A stretch of DNA of 64,000 nucleotides from Bin94 sp965215535 (GCA_965215535.1 OZ244063.1:1674001-1738000); one strand, 5' to 3'; shown: positions 44,009 through 54,001, numbered from the stretch's first letter. Notes: a model not told the origin generated them from the sequence alone. Translations and numbers: made by a program.

Positions 44009-45274
44009 TCAGTGCGGTGGATCGGTCGCCCGCACCGGATCATCGTACCGCAACCGCGGATGCAACGCCAACAGCGCCGCCACTCCTGCCACCGGCATCG
44101 AAAGCAGCGCCGCCACCTGCGCACCGGTCGCATCGGCCAGAACGCCGGTCACCATGACCCCCATCGCCCCAACCGCCCAGGCCAGCCCCATGACAATTCC
44201 CGAGGTGGCGCCGGCTGCGCGCGGGTCCATCTCCTGCGCCATCACCACGATCGGAGGCAGGGGCGCCATTCCCAGGAATCCGGCCGCCGCAATCGCCACC
44301 AGTCCCCCCACACTCCAGGGCCCCAGCCAGAGCGCCAGAAGGTGCGCCGGCAGCGCCAGGGCGCAGAGACGAAAGAGCAGCCGCGGACGGCTCATGCGGT
44401 CGGTGAAGAAGCCGCCGGCCAGCGTCCCGAAGGCCTGCATCCCCATGTAGAGCGAGAGCGACATCGCCCCCAGCCTTTCCGACCCCCCCATCCCGGCCAC
44501 GATGATCGGCGCCATGGTCAGAAAGACGCGCTGCACAAAGGCCATGGCCGCACTGACGCCAAAGATGATCCCGAGCGGCCCGGCCAGGCGGCGCAGCACT
44601 GCGGCGGGGGTCGGCGGAGGCGTTGCGCCCCTGGTTTCGCGGCGCCCGCTCGGAAGCCCGCGGTAGAAGAGCGGAGCCAGAACGACGGCGGGCAGGAGCG
44701 CCACCCAGAGCCCCCCGAGTCCGGCCCACCCCACAAGCGCAACCGCAACCAGCGGCCCGAGAGCGGAACCGGCCGCGCCCCCGAAGGAGAAGACCGAATA
44801 GCGAACGCCGCCGCCGCGACCGGCGCTGACCCGCACCGCATACGAGGCTCCCGGCGGATGAAAGGCCGCGCTGCCGAACCCGCCGAGCACCAGCAGAAAC
44901 AGAAGCGTCCAGAAGGTAGGGGCAAAGCCGATCAGCGAGACGAAGATGGCGCTTGCAACCATTCCCCCGACGGCAAAGATGCGGCGGCCGAAGCGGTCGG
45001 CAAGGTAGCCGAAGATGGGTTGCGGCAGGGCGATGGCAATGGCCGAGGCGGCGCCCAGGGCGGCGGCGGCGGCGATCGAGAGCCCCATGGATTCCATGAT
45101 GCGGGGCAGGAGCGGGGGCAGCATCGCGGCGAAGCTGTCGTTGATGAGGTGGGCAAGCGCCACAATGATCGCCACCCGCACGGCGCCGCCGGGCGCGGAA
45201 GGGACCGCAGGGGCGGCGGGGGCGACAACGACCGCAGGGGCGGCCGGAGAGGGAGGAAGGATGGGGGCCCGCAT
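44009..45274 (-). CDS. MFS transporter, fosmidomycin-resistance-like
   Basis: 421 residues with 12 probable membrane helices after an Ala/Pro-rich N-terminus of about 30 residues. HLINDSFAAMLPPLLPRIM in helix 1 matches the fosmidomycin-resistance (Fsr) subgroup. IFGYLADRFGRRIFAVGG is the loop 2-3 MFS motif, and GFGSAAFHPPGASYAVRVSA is also typical of Fsr. Substrate unknown; Fsr relatives export small organic anions or drugs. Confidence 0.88.
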   Translation of the reverse strand: MRAPILPPSPAAPAVVVAPAAPAVPSAPGGAVRVAIIVALAHLINDSFAAMLPPLLPRIMESMGLSIAAAAALGAASAIAIALPQPIFGYLADRFGRRIFAVGGMVASAIFVSLIGFAPTFWTLLFLLVLGGFGSAAFHPPGASYAVRVSAGRGGGVRYSVFSFGGAAGSALGPLVAVALVGWAGLGGLWVALLPAVVLAPLFYRGLPSGRRETRGATPPPTPAAVLRRLAGPLGIIFGVSAAMAFVQRVFLTMAPIIVAGMGGSERLGAMSLSLYMGMQAFGTLAGGFFTDRMSRPRLLFRLCALALPAHLLALWLGPWSVGGLVAIAAAGFLGMAPLPPIVVMAQEMDPRAAGATSGIVMGLAWAVGAMGVMVTGVLADATGAQVAALLSMPVAGVAALLALHPRLRYDDPVRATDPPH

Positions 45275-45413
45275 GGCGAGGGGAGCGATCCTCTGACAGA
45301 CTGCCAGGTGGCTTGAGGGATTGCAGTGGGTTAGAATGGAGGGCCGCGTTCGTTTGCGGCCCGGTCAGCGTCGTCGTTCAGGCAGGGAATCCCTGCACGG
45401 AGGAATTTCACGA

Positions 45414-46112
45414 ATGATTCGATCAGGAACCACCCCACCTCTCTCTCTTTGGGCTGCATCCCTGGCCGCCCTGCTGACTCTGCAGGGTTGCGCCTCGGCC
45501 TATACCGCAGCGCCCGTTCCCGCGCCCACCCGTCCCGATCCCGCCGATGCGGCCCGGCTGGAAGCGCTCTACCGGGCCCGCGCCGACAGTGTGCGAATGA
45601 ATCATCACCCCGCCGATGCACACTTCATGTCGGGCATGATCGGCCACCATGCACAAGCGCTCGTCATGTCGGGGTTTGCGCCCGGAAATGGCGCCAGTCC
45701 GCAGATTCAGACGCTGGGCGCGCGCATTATCAACGCCCAGAAGGACGAAATTGCAGTCATGCAGGAGTGGCTGCGCGACCGCGATCTGGAGGTTCCCGAA
45801 ATCCACATCGAAGACGGCCATCTGATGGTGCATGGCCCCGAACACGCGATGCACATGCCGGGAATGCTGACCCCCGCACAGATCGAGGAGCTTCGCCATG
45901 CGCGGGGCGCCGAGTTCGACCGCCTCTTTCTGACCTACATGATTCAGCACCACCTGGGCGCCGTGACGATGGTGCACGAACTCTTTGCCATCGACGGGGC
46001 CGCCCTCGACGATTTCGTCTTCAAGCTCGCTTCCGACATCCAGGCCGATCAGGGATCGGAGATCGCGCGGATGGAGCGAATGCTGAACGCGCTCAGTCCG
46101 CAGGGCCGGTAG
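45414..46112 (+). CDS. DUF305 family lipoprotein
   Basis: 232 residues from ATG at 45414, with GGAGG nine nt upstream. Lipoprotein signal SLWAASLAALLTLQGC. Two DUF305 half-repeats: ADAHFMSGMIGHHAQALVMS and LFLTYMIQHHLGAVTMVHEL, the four-helix ferritin-like pattern with paired M-xx-HH. Also Met/His-rich EHAMHMPGMLTPAQ. Family members are periplasmic and often linked to copper or other metals, so metal binding is plausible. Followed by the LVIVD lipoproteins. Confidence 0.88.
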   Translation: MIRSGTTPPLSLWAASLAALLTLQGCASAYTAAPVPAPTRPDPADAARLEALYRARADSVRMNHHPADAHFMSGMIGHHAQALVMSGFAPGNGASPQIQTLGARIINAQKDEIAVMQEWLRDRDLEVPEIHIEDGHLMVHGPEHAMHMPGMLTPAQIEELRHARGAEFDRLFLTYMIQHHLGAVTMVHELFAIDGAALDDFVFKLASDIQADQGSEIARMERMLNALSPQGR

Positions 46113-46182
46113 TCGGTCGCATCACGCCAGCCGCACAATCCGCCGCATTCCCAACTCACCGAAATTACAGGAAACCATCGCC

Positions 46183-48159
46183 ATGACACCCTCTCTCCTT
46201 CGCACATCCAGGGGCGCATTTGCGCTCTCGGCGCTGACCGCGCTTCTGCTGCTGGGCGGATGCACAACCGGCGGCGCCATGCGCAGCACCGGCTTCAGCC
46301 TCAATCCTCCCGACCCCGATCCGCGGGTGGGACTTGCGCCCGGTCTCTTTGACGCCGGCGAGGCGATCTGGAATCTGCGGATGATCTCGACCACGCCCCC
46401 GCCCGAAGAGTTCGTGGGCAGCACCAACTCGGATCTGGCCTTTACCGGCAACTACGCCATTCAGGGCAACTACGACGGCATTCAGATCTGGGACATCTCC
46501 GATCCGCGCACCCCCCGCTCGGTGGTCACATATGTCTGCCCGGCTTCGCAGAGCGATGTCTCGGTGCACGAAAATCTGCTCTTCGTTTCGGGCGAGGGGT
46601 TCGGCGGGCGGCTCGACTGTGGCGGAGGGGGCGTTGAGGAGGCGGTCAGCCAGGAGCGGCTGCGCGGGATTCGCATCTTCGACATTTCGGACATTGCCAA
46701 CCCCGAGTATGTGGCGAATGTGCAGACCTGTCGCGGTTCGCACACGCACACCGTGCTCAAGCACCCCAACGACGACGACAATGTCTATGTCTATGTCTCG
46801 GGTTCGGCTCCGGTGCGCCCGGCCGAAGAGCTGGCCGGTTGTTCGGGGCTCATGCCGGGCGAGGATCCCAATACGGCGCTCTTTCGCATTGAGGTGATCC
46901 GGGTTCCGCTGGCCAATCCGGCGGCGGCCGCAATTGTGAGCTCGCCCCGAATCTTTCAGAATCTGGTCGCGGCGCCCACGCACGGACCCTCGGAGGCCGA
47001 CATTGTGGAGATTGACGCGGCGCGCGCGCGCGGAGCCTTTGTGGTGGAGTTCAATGGCCAGTCGCAGGTTCTTCCCGATGGCATCACCGCAGAGATGCTC
47101 TCCGGGATTGTGCAGCAACGGGGCGGCACGGGAGCCCCGACGGCGGCCGACAGCGCATCGCTCCGCACCATGCTCCAACAGATGATCGAGCAGCAGACGC
47201 AGCAGGAAGTAGGCGACGGCCCCGCACCCGGACCCGATCAGTGTCACGACATTACCGTCTATCCGGCGATTGGTCTGGCGGGGGGCGCCTGCGAGGGCTA
47301 TGGATTGCTCCTGGACATTCGCGATCCGGCCAACCCGACGCGCATGGCCGCAGTGGCCGATTCCAACTTCTCGTACTGGCACTCGGCCACCTTCAGCAAC
47401 GACGGCAGCAAGATCCTCTTTACCGACGAGTGGGGCGGGGGCGGCGCGCCGAAGTGCCGCGCTCTGGACCCGATGGAGTGGGGCGCCAACGCCATCTTCA
47501 CGATCGAAGAGGGCGAGATGGTCTTCCAGAGCTACTTCAAGCTGCCCGCCGCGCAAACCTCGGAAGAGAACTGCGTGGCGCACAATGGCTCGCTGATCCC
47601 GATTCCGGGACGCGACATCATGATCCAGGGGTGGTACCAGGGGGGAATTTCGCTGATCGACTGGACCGATCCCACAAACCCCTTCGAGATCGCCTATCAC
47701 GACCGCGGCCCCGTCGATGGCGAACGCATGGTGATGGGCGGAAGCTGGTCGGTGTACTGGTACAATGGCCTGATCGTGAACTCCGAGATTGCGCGCGGCC
47801 TGGACATCTTCGAGCTCGTGCCCAGCGATGCCCTGACACAGAACGAGATCGACGCGGCCAACTCGGTTGTGCTGACGCACCTGAACTCGCAAGGCCAGCC
47901 GGTGTACGAGTGGCCCGCAACCTTTTCGCTGGCGCGCGCCTACCTGGACCAGTTGGAGCGGTGGAATGGCCTGCCGCAGGACCGGATCGACGATGTGCGC
48001 AGCCAATTGGCCGAAGCTGAAAATATGCCGAACATGGGGCAGGGCGACATGTTGAGTGCCCTGGCCTCGTCGCTGGAGGCCGAGGCGATGGGCGCAATGG
48101 ATTCGGCGAAGGTGGCCATGCTGGCCGAGGCGGTGCAGAGACTGGCAGACGGGATGTAG
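46183..48159 (+). CDS. LVIVD-repeat lipoprotein, paralog 1
   Basis: 658 residues. Lipoprotein signal ALTALLLLGGC, AGGA about 10 nt before the ATG. The mature part has DPDPRVGLAPGLFDAGEAIW, LVIVD-type blades (NYDGIQIWDISDPRTPRSV, GIRIFDISDIANPEYVANVQ, LIDWTDPTNPFEIAYHDRG) and a variable linker at about residues 255-345. It has an Asp/Glu-rich, probably beta-propeller fold, with a C-terminal helical region (QNEIDAANSVVLTHLNSQGQ). Function unknown. The next gene is a close paralog. Confidence 0.85.
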   Translation: MTPSLLRTSRGAFALSALTALLLLGGCTTGGAMRSTGFSLNPPDPDPRVGLAPGLFDAGEAIWNLRMISTTPPPEEFVGSTNSDLAFTGNYAIQGNYDGIQIWDISDPRTPRSVVTYVCPASQSDVSVHENLLFVSGEGFGGRLDCGGGGVEEAVSQERLRGIRIFDISDIANPEYVANVQTCRGSHTHTVLKHPNDDDNVYVYVSGSAPVRPAEELAGCSGLMPGEDPNTALFRIEVIRVPLANPAAAAIVSSPRIFQNLVAAPTHGPSEADIVEIDAARARGAFVVEFNGQSQVLPDGITAEMLSGIVQQRGGTGAPTAADSASLRTMLQQMIEQQTQQEVGDGPAPGPDQCHDITVYPAIGLAGGACEGYGLLLDIRDPANPTRMAAVADSNFSYWHSATFSNDGSKILFTDEWGGGGAPKCRALDPMEWGANAIFTIEEGEMVFQSYFKLPAAQTSEENCVAHNGSLIPIPGRDIMIQGWYQGGISLIDWTDPTNPFEIAYHDRGPVDGERMVMGGSWSVYWYNGLIVNSEIARGLDIFELVPSDALTQNEIDAANSVVLTHLNSQGQPVYEWPATFSLARAYLDQLERWNGLPQDRIDDVRSQLAEAENMPNMGQGDMLSALASSLEAEAMGAMDSAKVAMLAEAVQRLADGM

Positions 48160-48418
48160 GCGCAGCCGGAGGGACCGAGTTCCCCTTGCCGGCTTCCGGC
48201 ATCGGGCTTGAAAAACGGGTTGCCCCTCCTCCGGCCCCTGCGCGGGCCGGCCCGGGTGGTGGCCGTGGCCTTGCGGCGCGCGCGCAACCCCCTGAATTGA
48301 GGGAATCGGGTATCCTGCGAGTTGCCAAATGGCTTGTCCACGATGCACTCTTGATGAACCCGCGCATCTCTCTGCGCCGGGTCGGACAGCCCTCCCGCCT
48401 CTTCCAAGGATGACCCCG
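48160..48418. other. Spacer between LVIVD paralogs with hairpin element copy A
   Basis: About 260 bases holding copy A of the dispersed hairpin element (48231-48285) and a TATCCT at about 48311 that could be a -10 for the second paralog. Confidence 0.4.
48231..48285 (+). repeat. Dispersed two-hairpin intergenic element, copy A
   Basis: First stem CCGGCCC (48231-48237) and GGGCCGG (48244-48250) around loop CTGCGC. Second stem TTGCG...CGCAA (48271-48285) enclosing GCGCGCG. The same layout occurs at 52343-52405 and 60558-60616. Confidence 0.6.
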
Positions 48419-50398
48419 ATGACCCCCTCCCTGCCCCGCCCTCGCCTCCATGCGGCCCCGCGCCTTCGCCCGGCTACCCTTCTGCTGCTGGCGCTGCTGG
48501 CCGGTTGCGCCTCTGCCGACAGCTTCAGCTTTGCGGCTCCCGACCCCGATCCGCGGGTGGGACTTGCGCCCGGTCTCTTCGACGCCGGCGAGGCGATCTG
48601 GAATCTGCGAATGATCTCGACCACGCCCCCGCCCGAGGAGTTCGTGGGCAGCACCAACTCGGATCTGGCCTTTACCGGCAACTACGCCATTCAGGGCAAC
48701 TACGACGGCATTCAGATCTGGGACATCTCCGATCCGCGCACCCCCCGCTCGGTGGTCACATATGTCTGCCCGGCTTCGCAGAGCGATGTCTCGGTCTATG
48801 ACAATCTGCTCTTCGTCTCGGGCGAGGGGCTGGGCGGGCGGCTCGACTGTGGCGAAGGCGGAGTGGCCGAGGCGGTCAGCCAGGAGCGGCTGCGCGGGAT
48901 TCGCATCTTCGACATTTCGGACATTGCCAACCCCGAGTATGTGGCGAATGTGCAGACCTGCCGCGGCTCGCACACGCACACCGTGCTCAAGCACCCCGGC
49001 GACGACGACAATGTCTACATCTACGTTTCGGGGTCGTCTTCGGTGCGCCCGGACGCAGAGCTGGCCGGCTGTTCGGGGCTCATGCCGGACGAGGATCCCA
49101 ACTCGGCGCTCTTTCGCATTGAGGTGATCCGGGTTCCGCTGGCCGATCCGCAGACAGCCGCAATTGTGAGCTCTCCCCGGATCTTCGAAGGACTGACGGC
49201 GCCGGAGCGTCATGGATTGGCGCCGGGCGACTACCGCGAGATGGAGGCGGCGCGGGCGCGGGGCGCCTTTGTCGGATCGAGACGGGGACTGCCCCGCATT
49301 CTGCCCGATCGCATGGCCAATCCGATGCTCGACAGCATTGTGGCGGCGCGGGGCGGGATGGGTGCGCCGACAGCGGCCGACAGCATGGCGCTGCAGACGA
49401 TGCTCGACGAGCGCATGGCGGCGGAGCAGGCGGCCCAGGCGGAGGCGACCGATTCCGAAAACCCCGGACCCGGACCGACGCAGTGCCACGACATTACCGT
49501 CTATCCGGAGATCGGTCTGGCGGGGGGCGCCTGCGGCGGCTACGGACTTCTGCTCGACATTACCGATCCGGCCAACCCGATGCGCATGGCCGCAGTGGCC
49601 GATTCCAACTTCTCGTACTGGCACTCGGCCACCTTCAGCAACGACGGCAGCAAGGTTCTCTTCACCGACGAGTGGGGCGGGGGCGGCGCGCCGAAGTGCC
49701 GCTACGACGACCCGATGGAGTGGGGCGCCAACGCCATCTTCACAATCGAAGAGGGCGAGATGGTCTTCCAGAGCTACTTCAAGCTGCCTGCGCCGCAGAC
49801 GACCCTGGAAAACTGCGTGGCGCACAACGGCTCTCTGATCCCGATTCCGGGCCGCGACATCATGATCCAGGGGTGGTACCAGGGGGGGATTTCGCTGATC
49901 GACTGGACCGACCCCGCCAACCCCTTCGAGATCGCCTTCCACGACCGCGGCCCCGTCGATCCCGATCGCATGCGAAGCGCCGGAAGCTGGTCGGTGTACT
50001 GGTACAACGGCCTGATCGTGAACTCCGAGATCGCCCGCGGCCTGGACATCTTCGAGCTCGTGCCCAGCGATGCCCTGACGCAAAACGAAATCGACGCGGC
50101 CAACTCGGTCGTGCTGTCGCAGCTCAACTCGCAGGGCCAGCCGATCTTCGAGTGGCCCGCGACCTTTGCCCTTGCGCGCGCCTACCTGGACCAGTTGGAG
50201 CGGTGGAATGGCCTGCCGCAGAGCCGAATCGACGATGCGCGCAGCCGTTTGGCCGAGGCCGAAGAGATGCTGAATTCGGAGCGCGGGGCCGCGCTGAACG
50301 CGCTGGCCGAAGAGCTGACAGGGATGCAGGTGGGGGCAGGCGATGCCGCGAAGGTGGCCGCGCTGGCGGAGGTGGTGCGGGGGCTGGGGGAGGGGTGA
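48419..50398 (+). CDS. LVIVD-repeat lipoprotein, paralog 2
   Basis: 659 residues from ATG at 48419 (AAGG 10 nt upstream; a second ATG at 48410). Signal peptide LLLLALLAGC, then DPDPRVGLAPGLFDAGEAIW as in paralog 1. Most blades are almost identical to paralog 1 at DNA level, for example 48541-48795 against 46311-46565, while the linker (about residues 250-350) and the C-terminal end differ. Likely a recent tandem duplication with partial homogenisation. Function unknown. Confidence 0.85.
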   Translation: MTPSLPRPRLHAAPRLRPATLLLLALLAGCASADSFSFAAPDPDPRVGLAPGLFDAGEAIWNLRMISTTPPPEEFVGSTNSDLAFTGNYAIQGNYDGIQIWDISDPRTPRSVVTYVCPASQSDVSVYDNLLFVSGEGLGGRLDCGEGGVAEAVSQERLRGIRIFDISDIANPEYVANVQTCRGSHTHTVLKHPGDDDNVYIYVSGSSSVRPDAELAGCSGLMPDEDPNSALFRIEVIRVPLADPQTAAIVSSPRIFEGLTAPERHGLAPGDYREMEAARARGAFVGSRRGLPRILPDRMANPMLDSIVAARGGMGAPTAADSMALQTMLDERMAAEQAAQAEATDSENPGPGPTQCHDITVYPEIGLAGGACGGYGLLLDITDPANPMRMAAVADSNFSYWHSATFSNDGSKVLFTDEWGGGGAPKCRYDDPMEWGANAIFTIEEGEMVFQSYFKLPAPQTTLENCVAHNGSLIPIPGRDIMIQGWYQGGISLIDWTDPANPFEIAFHDRGPVDPDRMRSAGSWSVYWYNGLIVNSEIARGLDIFELVPSDALTQNEIDAANSVVLSQLNSQGQPIFEWPATFALARAYLDQLERWNGLPQSRIDDARSRLAEAEEMLNSERGAALNALAEELTGMQVGAGDAAKVAALAEVVRGLGEG

Positions 50399-50457
50399 TG
50401 GGGGGAGGAGGTGATGGGTTGAGAAACCATGAACCACAGAATGTGTGAAGAAACGCT

Positions 50458-52254
50458 ATGAAAGACGGCATTACGAAACTGAGCGAGCTTCTCAAAGGCG
50501 ACTGGCTTTTTGAGATTCCGGTGTACCAGCGCGGATACGCCTGGGAAGAGGAGAACCTGCGCGATTCTGTGGGACGATCTCTACTATCTTGGCAACCGCG
50601 ACCACTACTTCGGCACCATTCTGCTGAAAGATATGGAAAAAAAGACGCGAGTCGGCCTGACAATCTTCGAGCATTACGATGTGATTGACGGCCAGCAACG
50701 GCTGACGACAACGATCATTCTGCTGCGCGAACTGCTCGGACAGATCAGGGAGTTCGGAGACGAGGAAATGAACAGTGAGGCGGACAGACTCGAGGAGAGC
50801 TGCATCGGTCGCGCATCCCACTACAAGTTGACCATCGGTGGCGACGACAAACTGTTCTTCCGGGATGAGATCCTGACCACAGACACCAATCCCGCGCCCA
50901 AAACCCGGACCCAGGAGCGGTTATCCAAAGCCCAGAGCTTCTTCCGCGACCAGTTCAACCAGGAGCGAGAGAAGAAGGGAGAGGGATACGCCGATTTCCT
51001 GATAGAGCTTATAGGCAATTTCGACCGGCTGCAGGTTATGCAATATATTGTGCCATCGGATGCCGAAGCGGTTCGCATGTTTGAGACGGTGAACGACCGT
51101 GGGCGCCCGCTGACCAATCTGGAAAAGACAAAGAGCATTCTGATGTACGCTGCGTACCTGGTGCTTGACTCCAGTCAATTGGACGCCCTGCTTGGCGAGC
51201 TGCAGCAACGCTTCGCGAAAATCTATAGATGCTTTATGGCGATCGAGGATGGATTGGAGCTGCGCGACCCCGGCGAGACGATTCAGGGCTATCACCACAT
51301 CTTCTATTTCGGGAGTGACTCGCACGATCACATGCGGGTGCTCAAGGATCGCCTTATGAAGGCGAGCAGAAGGGATAAGCCGGGTTGCGAGGAATTGATT
51401 CGCGATTTTGCCCGAAGCCTTGAGCGGGCGTTTATCTCGGTACGGGAGATGGCGCTGTATAGGGAAAGGGATTCGGTCGGACGCGGCCTCGAAAGATTGA
51501 TCCAGATCGGTCGCATGGGCAACCTGTACCCGCTCCTGATCGTCGCGTGGCAGAAGTTTGGCGACGCCTCTGAACGTACAGAGATTCTTCGTCTTCTTGA
51601 GGCCTTCGTGTTTCGGGTGTACCGTGTTGGCAGACTCAGAAGCCATACCGGTCGGAGCCGGATGAATGGATTGGCGCACGAACTTTACTGGAATGGCACC
51701 TTCGCCGACATCCAGCAGGAGCTGGTCGATATCAATCACTTTTTCCAAAATAATACCCATTTTCGCCAAGGATTGGCGGACATCTGGTGCTACCATCGTC
51801 TCGGCACCGGAATGATCCGATACCTGCTCGCGCAATATGAAGAGAAGCTGCGCCGGGATGCGCAGGAACCCCTGGCAGTGGACCTCGACACGATTCTCTC
51901 ATCCGGCTACGAGACAGAGCATATCCTGCCGCAGAGTCCGCAGGGAATTGACGAGAAGAGCGAAGAGGAAAAGGCCTCACACCAGAGAATCGTCCATCGA
52001 TTGGGCAATCTGACGATCACATCGAAGGAATTCAATCGGTGCCTGAGCAACCATTCGTTTCAGGCAAAGAAGGAGGGCGTGAGGTGTGAAGGGAAACGAG
52101 GGGAGATGATCTGTGCATACCGGGACTCCCTTTTGCGCGTTCAGAAGGATCTGGCGGCGTACGACCAATGGAACGAAACGGAAATTCAGGAGCGCGGCGA
52201 CAAAATCATCGATTTCGCTCTTGAGCGCTGGCGAATTGATCCGGTGGCCGGTTG
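50458..52254 (+). pseudogene. DUF262/DUF1524 (GmrSD-like) gene, 1-nt frameshift
   Basis: The N-terminal frame begins at ATG 50458 with ITKLSELLKGDWLFEIPVYQ, RGYAWEEENLR, and breaks at 50571-50575 (GATTCTG). The next frame then reads LWDDLYYLGNRDHYFGTILL and carries the DUF262 motif VIDGQQRLTTTIILL and the HNH-type DUF1524 domain (ETEHILPQSPQG, HRLGNLTIT). Removing one T restores NLRDLWDDLYYLGNRD, so this is a clean 1-nt insertion. The intact protein (about 598 residues) would match the GmrSD fused type IV restriction family, which cleaves modified phage DNA. Broken as written; GC is lower than flanks. Confidence 0.75.
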
Positions 52255-52543
52255 AGCCGCCGGGATTACACGCAAGTCAACCTGCCGGGATATGGGTGGA
52301 TTCTCTCTTCCGCGCCAGCTTCCCGCGGGAATCTGCCGCCCTCCGGCCCCTGCGCGGGCCGGGTGGGGAAGCAGCCGGGCCGCGGAGGTGCGCGCGCGCT
52401 ACACCAATAGCGTAACGCTCAACGAGAACCAGGCCAGGGCCGGTGCGCGTCGCCCTGCACCAACCCCTGCAACGCACGGTTCGCGCGGGGTCCGGGCCAC
52501 GCTATAGGGTGCGCAAGATTTTGGGCGGGGCGAGTATGGCGGA
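52255..52543. other. Spacer with hairpin element copy B
   Basis: Intergenic region between the DUF262 gene and the convergent outer-membrane barrel gene. It holds hairpin element copy B and nothing else that I can support. Confidence 0.4.
52343..52405 (+). repeat. Dispersed two-hairpin intergenic element, copy B
   Basis: First stem CCGGCCC (52343-52349) and GGGCCGG (52356-52362) around CTGCGC. The second structure is GGTGCGCGCGCGCTACACC (52387-52405), stem GGTG/CACC. Same order and spacing as copies A and C. Confidence 0.6.
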
Positions 52544-53923
52544 TTATCGGTGGGGGTGATGCTGCCGACCCGGGATTTCGGTGGCCATTGCCCGTCCCAT
52601 TGCCGTCATGGGGTCGAGAATTCCGTAGCTGCCCATTCGCATGGGACCGCCACCGAGAAAGATGCGCGTGCCCAGCGACAATACCCAGAAGGATGAATCC
52701 ATTCCGGGGAAGCCTCGGGGAGCAACACTGCCTCGCTCGGTGCCAACCTGGTGGTATTGAAATTCCAGGAAGGGGCGCAGGCTGACCGGATATGCGCTCA
52801 ATTGGCGGGCGTAGGCCGCTGTAGCGATCAGCCACCGGGTTGCGCCGATGGCGTGACCGGCGTGGTCGTAGCGGTAGAAGTCGTTCGAGCCGGGCAATCC
52901 CAGCCGCGCATACTCCGGCCGGGTGGCGTATTCAAGCCGCAGATAGGGTTGATGACGGTTCACATCGTAGCTCATCTCGGCCAGAAGGCTTGTGTATCCT
53001 TCCGAACCCTCCGGCTCGCTCCCCGAAGCTTCGGCCAGAGCGTAGAAGATGCCCGGACCGACCGGTCCCGCATGACGCAGGGCCCCATTCAGAAGCCGGG
53101 TGGTCTCTTCGTGACCATGGTGCGATTCGGTGACGCGCGCATATGAAGCGGACGCCTCCCACAGGGTGGCGGATTCGGGCCCGGAGCTCCAGCGGCGCGT
53201 CAGCCGGCCCGACCAGGAATCGGGAAAGCTGTGAATGTTGGCGAAGTCATATGGGCCTACCGGTTCCGCGCCCCCGAAGACGCCTGCCTCCACGCTCCAT
53301 CCGCCCAGACGCCAGACCGCATTGAGGGTCCAGCGCTCGAGAATCTGCGAGAGGTGATGATTCGTGGGGTACTTCAGCCCGGGACGCGACATGGGATCGT
53401 CGGTCCCGTAGGGCGCGAACCCCTTGCCAGCCGAGAGCGACAGTTCGCCGCCGCCGTCACTCCACAGATTCCAACTGAGCATTGCCTCGTGAAGAAGGGT
53501 GTGCGGATGGCGCTTGTCGATGTACCCCTCGCCCCAGCCGCCGTAGGTGAACTCGCCTCCTTCCAGCGTCAGCCCCTCGAAGTTGAGCGTCGTGCGGAGC
53601 ACAAGCCGACCCGATGGACTTTCCAGATTGACCATCAGCGCCGGCTGGGTCAGGTACCACTCGGTGCGCCGAAGATCGCCGCCTGCACCATTGTCCGGAC
53701 CGCCGCCGGTGACCACCGGAAAGATCTGGCCCATTCCGACAAGCCGCCAGTTGCCCAGCGGCAGGTGGACCATGTCGTGGTGCATTGCAGGGGGTTCCGT
53801 CCCGGCGCTGGCGGGCGGATGCATGTGCTGCGCGGAGATCTGACCGGGAAGCAGGCAGAGTGGAAGAACGAGTGCCGACGCAGAAAGAGCGCGGGCGTAT
53901 GCCAGGAGTCGATGTGTGTACAT
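52544..53923 (-). CDS. Outer-membrane beta-barrel protein
   Basis: 459 residues from ATG at 53923, with GAGGA five nt upstream. Signal peptide ASALVLPLCLLPGQISAQ, then His/Met-rich HMHPPASAGTEPPAMHHDM. The body is beta-rich with aromatic-ended strands (SPSGRLVLRTTLNFEGL, FTYGGWGEGYIDKRHPHTLL, GGGELSLSAGKGFAPYG) and ends in GSYGILDPMT plus a basic His tail. Similar proteins accompany copper or other metal resistance genes (recall). The neighbour gene encodes a His-rich secreted protein. A promoter-like motif shared with the TauE-like gene lies at 53960-53976. Confidence 0.7.
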   Translation of the reverse strand: MYTHRLLAYARALSASALVLPLCLLPGQISAQHMHPPASAGTEPPAMHHDMVHLPLGNWRLVGMGQIFPVVTGGGPDNGAGGDLRRTEWYLTQPALMVNLESPSGRLVLRTTLNFEGLTLEGGEFTYGGWGEGYIDKRHPHTLLHEAMLSWNLWSDGGGELSLSAGKGFAPYGTDDPMSRPGLKYPTNHHLSQILERWTLNAVWRLGGWSVEAGVFGGAEPVGPYDFANIHSFPDSWSGRLTRRWSSGPESATLWEASASYARVTESHHGHEETTRLLNGALRHAGPVGPGIFYALAEASGSEPEGSEGYTSLLAEMSYDVNRHQPYLRLEYATRPEYARLGLPGSNDFYRYDHAGHAIGATRWLIATAAYARQLSAYPVSLRPFLEFQYHQVGTERGSVAPRGFPGMDSSFWVLSLGTRIFLGGGPMRMGSYGILDPMTAMGRAMATEIPGRQHHPHR

Positions 53924-53959
53924 GAAAATCCTCGCCATGGAGAATGAATGAATCCCCGG

Positions 53960-53976
53960 GCCGACAGGATAGGACC
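53960..53976 (-). promoter_or_regulatory. Promoter-like 17-nt motif, copy 2
   Basis: GGTCCTATCCTGTCGGC on the minus strand, identical to 9017-9033, with TGGCGT 16 nt upstream of the TATCCT. It lies 37-53 nt upstream of the barrel gene start at 53923. Promoter role is inference. Confidence 0.4.
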
Positions 53977-54001
53977 CCGGGGAATGGACGCCATTCAGAA
54001 C

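Noticed and set aside
47618..50437. A 939-codon minus-strand frame opposite the LVIVD genes
   Set aside because: It is the mirror of two clear lipoprotein genes with signal peptides and ribosome-binding sites, and has no domain of its own.
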